A DNA stretch of 6,748 nucleotides, taken from Aquifex aeolicus (GTDB taxonomy: Bacteria; Aquificota; Aquificia; Aquificales; Aquificaceae). Shown in pieces: positions 5,067-6,748 of this stretch. The notes beneath the pieces are model-generated. The model worked only from the letters and a program-made list of their open reading frames with translations. It was not told the origin of the DNA and ran no database searches. The position numbers and the translations under genes were made by a program. Numbering within the stretch: position 1 is the first letter of the stretch; each line of letters starts with the position of its first letter. The DNA lies in NCBI GenBank assembly GCA_015662815.1, contig DQTK01000034.1:1-6748 (forward strand), read 5' to 3'.

Positions 5067-5672
5067 ATGAAGGTAAAAAGGCTAAATAGGAAAGATTATT
5101 TAAACATTTTGGAAACTATATTCTTTATAGACTTCCTTAAAGGTCTTTCTGTGACCTTGAAAAATCTCCTGAGAAAGCCTGTCACTACGGAATATCCGAA
5201 AGAGAAGCTTACTCCTCCTAAGCGTTTCAGAGGTGCACACGGACACTTCGTGTGGGATGGAACCGAGCCGGATTCTCTCAAAGCTATAGAAAAGTTTATG
5301 TCCTATGAAAAAGCAAAAAGCAGGTGCGTTGCTTGTTATATGTGTCAAACGGCCTGTCCTATGCCTACACTCTTCAGAATAGAAGCGGTTCAACTCCCGG
5401 ATGGGAAGAAAAAGGTTGTGAGATTTGACATGAACCTCCTAAATTGTTTATTTTGTGGACTTTGTGTAGATGCTTGTCCGGTAGGTTGTCTTACTATGAC
5501 AGATATATTTGAATTGGCGAATTACTCCAGAAGGAATGAAGTGTTGCATATGGAAGATTTAGAGAAGTTTGCCATAGACTTTAAGCAAAGAAGAGGAGAT
5601 GAACCTGATAGAATTTGGTCTAACGATGAAGAAAGGGAAAAACTATGGGGGAAGATAGAGTGGAGTGGATAA
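5067..5672 (+). CDS. nuoI: NADH-quinone oxidoreductase subunit I (8Fe-8S ferredoxin-like)
   Basis: Peripheral-arm subunit carrying clusters N6a and N6b, which relay electrons to N2 in NuoB. Two classic CxxCxxCxxxCP motifs are present: Cys87, 90, 93, 97 and Cys127, 130, 133, 137. An N-terminal amphipathic helix followed by LLRKPVTTEYPKEK (34-47) matches the membrane-surface anchor of the family. Two features are less usual. About 15 extra residues (roughly 66-84) precede the first cluster compared with Thermus Nqo9. The first cluster motif also continues CPMPTLFRIEA, where most NuoI proteins have CPAxAI. An additional cysteine, Cys141, follows the second motif. The SD GGAGG at 5056-5060 directly follows the nuoH stop and is 6 bp from the ATG. 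The last 28 bases overlap the start of nuoJ. Confidence 0.95.
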   Translation: MKVKRLNRKDYLNILETIFFIDFLKGLSVTLKNLLRKPVTTEYPKEKLTPPKRFRGAHGHFVWDGTEPDSLKAIEKFMSYEKAKSRCVACYMCQTACPMPTLFRIEAVQLPDGKKKVVRFDMNLLNCLFCGLCVDACPVGCLTMTDIFELANYSRRNEVLHMEDLEKFAIDFKQRRGDEPDRIWSNDEEREKLWGKIEWSG

Positions 5673-6148
5673 TATTCGTTATTTTAGGAACTTGGTTAAT
5701 CCTTTCAGCTTTAGGTACCGTCTTCGTAAAGAGTCCTATTCACGTCATTCTTTTCTTTCTATCTACACTTCTGGCTATGGCGGCTATTTTCCTTGCCCTG
5801 GGAGCAGAGTTACTTGCAGGTATACAGCTTATTATTTATGCGGTAGCAATAGTAGTTTTTTATGTGCTTGTAATAACTACAATTCCTTGGGAAAAAATTA
5901 AACGGTTTGGAGGAATTTACAAAAGCGAACTTATGATAGCTTCTCCTATTTTGTTCATACTTTTCCTTCTAATGAGTTATATGGTAGTAAAAGGGAAATT
6001 TGCTCAGCCAGTGGGTTTTGTAAAAGACAATGTAAAAGATTTAGGTGAAGAACTGTTTACTTCTTATTTATTTCCCTTTGAAGTGGCTTCCATAATTTTA
6101 TTAGTTGCCATGATAGGAGCGATCCTACTTGGTAGAAAAGAAGAGTGA
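5645..6148 (+). CDS. nuoJ: NADH-quinone oxidoreductase subunit J
   Basis: Membrane-arm subunit (ND6 homologue) next to NuoH, A and K. The 167-residue product has five predicted membrane helices (about 8-28, 32-52, 57-79, 97-115 and 145-163) and a polar loop at 116-144, the family topology. KSPIHVILFFLSTLLAMAAI (29-48) and the third helix AGIQLIIYAVAIVVFYVLV (58-76) are the recognisable segments. In that helix Tyr65 is kept, but the residue that is Gly in the E. coli form YAGAI is Val67. The ATG at 5645 lies inside nuoI, with a weak AGGG seven bases upstream. An in-frame GTG at 5660, behind GGGG at 5647-5650, would remove five residues and is a fair alternative. Either way translation is probably coupled to nuoI. 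Sequence conservation is lower than for its neighbours, as is normal for NuoJ; the position between nuoI and nuoK supports the call. Confidence 0.92.
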   Translation: MGEDRVEWIIFVILGTWLILSALGTVFVKSPIHVILFFLSTLLAMAAIFLALGAELLAGIQLIIYAVAIVVFYVLVITTIPWEKIKRFGGIYKSELMIASPILFILFLLMSYMVVKGKFAQPVGFVKDNVKDLGEELFTSYLFPFEVASIILLVAMIGAILLGRKEE

Positions 6149-6169
6149 AAAGCTAAGAGGTGAGGTGCG

Positions 6170-6472
6170 ATGGATATAATAAAGGCTTATATAATCTTAA
6201 GTATCGCTTTATTTCTTATAGGATTTCTCGGTGTTATAGTTAGAAAAAATCTAATAACCATTTTGGTAAGTACTGAATTAATGCTTAACGGTATAAACCT
6301 TGCATTTGTGGCAGCAGATAAAGCCCTAGGAAGGGTTGACGGGCAAATTTTTGCCTTTTTTGTATTAACAGTTGCTGCTGCAGAAGTTGCCGTAGGTTTA
6401 GGATTGGTAATTTCGATATTTAGACTTAAAGGTTTTGAAGCTTCCCATGAAATATCTCAGTTGAGGGATTGA
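6170..6472 (+). CDS. nuoK: NADH-quinone oxidoreductase subunit K
   Basis: Small membrane subunit (ND4L homologue) that contributes to a proton channel beside NuoN and NuoJ. At 100 residues it has the standard length and three membrane helices (about 3-22, 28-48 and 60-82). Both functionally important membrane glutamates are in place: Glu36 (in VSTELMLNGINLAF) and Glu72 (in AAAEVAVGLGL), matching Glu36 and Glu72 of E. coli NuoK. The motif VDGQIFAFFVLTVAAAE is typical. AGAGGTGA ahead of the ATG gives a good SD about 6 bp away; a second GAGGTG at 6162-6167 is too near to be the functional one. The gap to nuoJ is 21 bp, the widest in the operon. Confidence 0.96.
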   Translation: MDIIKAYIILSIALFLIGFLGVIVRKNLITILVSTELMLNGINLAFVAADKALGRVDGQIFAFFVLTVAAAEVAVGLGLVISIFRLKGFEASHEISQLRD

Positions 6473-6473
6473 A

Positions 6474-6748
6474 ATGGTGGAACTGGGAATAGTTCTTACA
6501 CCGCTAATAGCGTTTTTAATAATCCTTGTATTTGGGAAGAAGATAGGGGATTTAAAAAGCGGTATACTGGCCTCGGTAGCAGCAGGTCTTACCGCTGTGT
6601 TCTCTTTCGTTGTCACACTAGAAGCTATCCATAACCCGATTCATATCAAGCTTTACAACTTCTTACCTATAGACAACTACACCCTACAAATAGGTTTCTA
6701 CTTCGACTCCCTCTCTTCCATAATGACACTGGTAGTTACCTCCGTAGC
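6474..6748 (+). CDS. nuoL: NADH-quinone oxidoreductase subunit L, N-terminal fragment (runs off the right edge)
   Basis: An open frame from the ATG at 6474 reaches the window edge after 91 codons with no stop. It begins one base after the nuoK stop, and GAGGG inside the last nuoK codons (6463-6467) gives an SD 6 bp away. The predicted product has hydrophobic helices at about 4-20 and 31-50. Residues 75-91 contain FYFDSLSSIMTLVVTSV, corresponding to the D-x-LS-x-x-M-x-x-x-V-x-x-V segment at the start of the antiporter-like domain of NuoL/ND5. NuoL is the distal proton-pumping subunit with a long lateral helix, and the full protein is usually about 600 residues. A GTG at 6477 is a possible alternative start. 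The rest of the operon (expected nuoM and nuoN) lies beyond the window. Confidence 0.9.
   Translation, partial: MVELGIVLTPLIAFLIILVFGKKIGDLKSGILASVAAGLTAVFSFVVTLEAIHNPIHIKLYNFLPIDNYTLQIGFYFDSLSSIMTLVVTSV

Noticed and set aside
5096..5393. Two overlapping antisense frames within nuoI
   Set aside because: Both run opposite the conserved NuoI coding region, have no family similarity and no start signals.
6398..6616. Antisense frame across the nuoK-nuoL junction
   Set aside because: It lies opposite the true start of nuoL and shows no features of a real protein.
1..6748. CRISPR array, tRNA/rRNA gene, insertion sequence ends, phage or defence genes
   Set aside because: No regularly spaced repeats, no cloverleaf-like sequence, no terminal inverted repeats and no such genes are visible; nearly all the window is housekeeping and respiratory genes.

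Overview
The window looks like chromosomal DNA of a thermophilic bacterium of the Aquificales, most likely Aquifex or a close relative. The signs are moderate GC, heavy use of AGA/AGG for arginine and ATA for isoleucine, strong Shine-Dalgarno (SD) sites that often overlap the preceding stop codon, and a complex I operon with fused NuoC-NuoD but no nuoE, nuoF or nuoG between nuoCD and nuoH. The organism call rests on recognition of this layout and on protein character; no database search was run.

Layout. At the left edge, bases 1-68 on the minus strand hold the first 22 codons of a nicotinate phosphoribosyltransferase gene (pncB, NAD salvage). It diverges from purN (94-744, plus), with only 25 bp between the two start codons; a short AT-rich palindrome sits in that gap. 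purN converges on rpsU (814-1017, minus), which encodes a 67-residue ribosomal protein bS21. rpsU has a TTG start, an exceptionally long SD and a good sigma-70-like promoter at 1088-1115. A roughly 330 bp divergent intergenic region follows, with the rpsU promoter at its left end and a consensus-like promoter (TTGACA, 17 bp, TATATC) at 1294-1322 facing right.

From 1355 to the right edge is one tightly packed operon for respiratory complex I (proton-pumping NADH:quinone oxidoreductase): nuoA, nuoB, nuoCD, nuoH, nuoI, nuoJ, nuoK and the first 91 codons of nuoL. Gaps are 1-21 bp, and nuoI and nuoJ overlap by 28 bp. NuoB, NuoCD and NuoI form the peripheral arm that carries electrons through clusters N6a, N6b and N2 to the quinone site made by NuoB, NuoCD and NuoH. 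NuoA, H, J, K and L are parts of the proton-translocating membrane arm. The NADH-oxidising module (NuoE, F, G) is not in its usual place and must be encoded elsewhere or replaced by another electron-input device.

Nothing in the window amounts to a new biological system. The points most worth a second look are the hidden pncB start and its SD-less divergent junction with purN, the near-complete anti-SD match in front of rpsU, the missing E-F-G module, and residue-level departures in NuoI and NuoJ.
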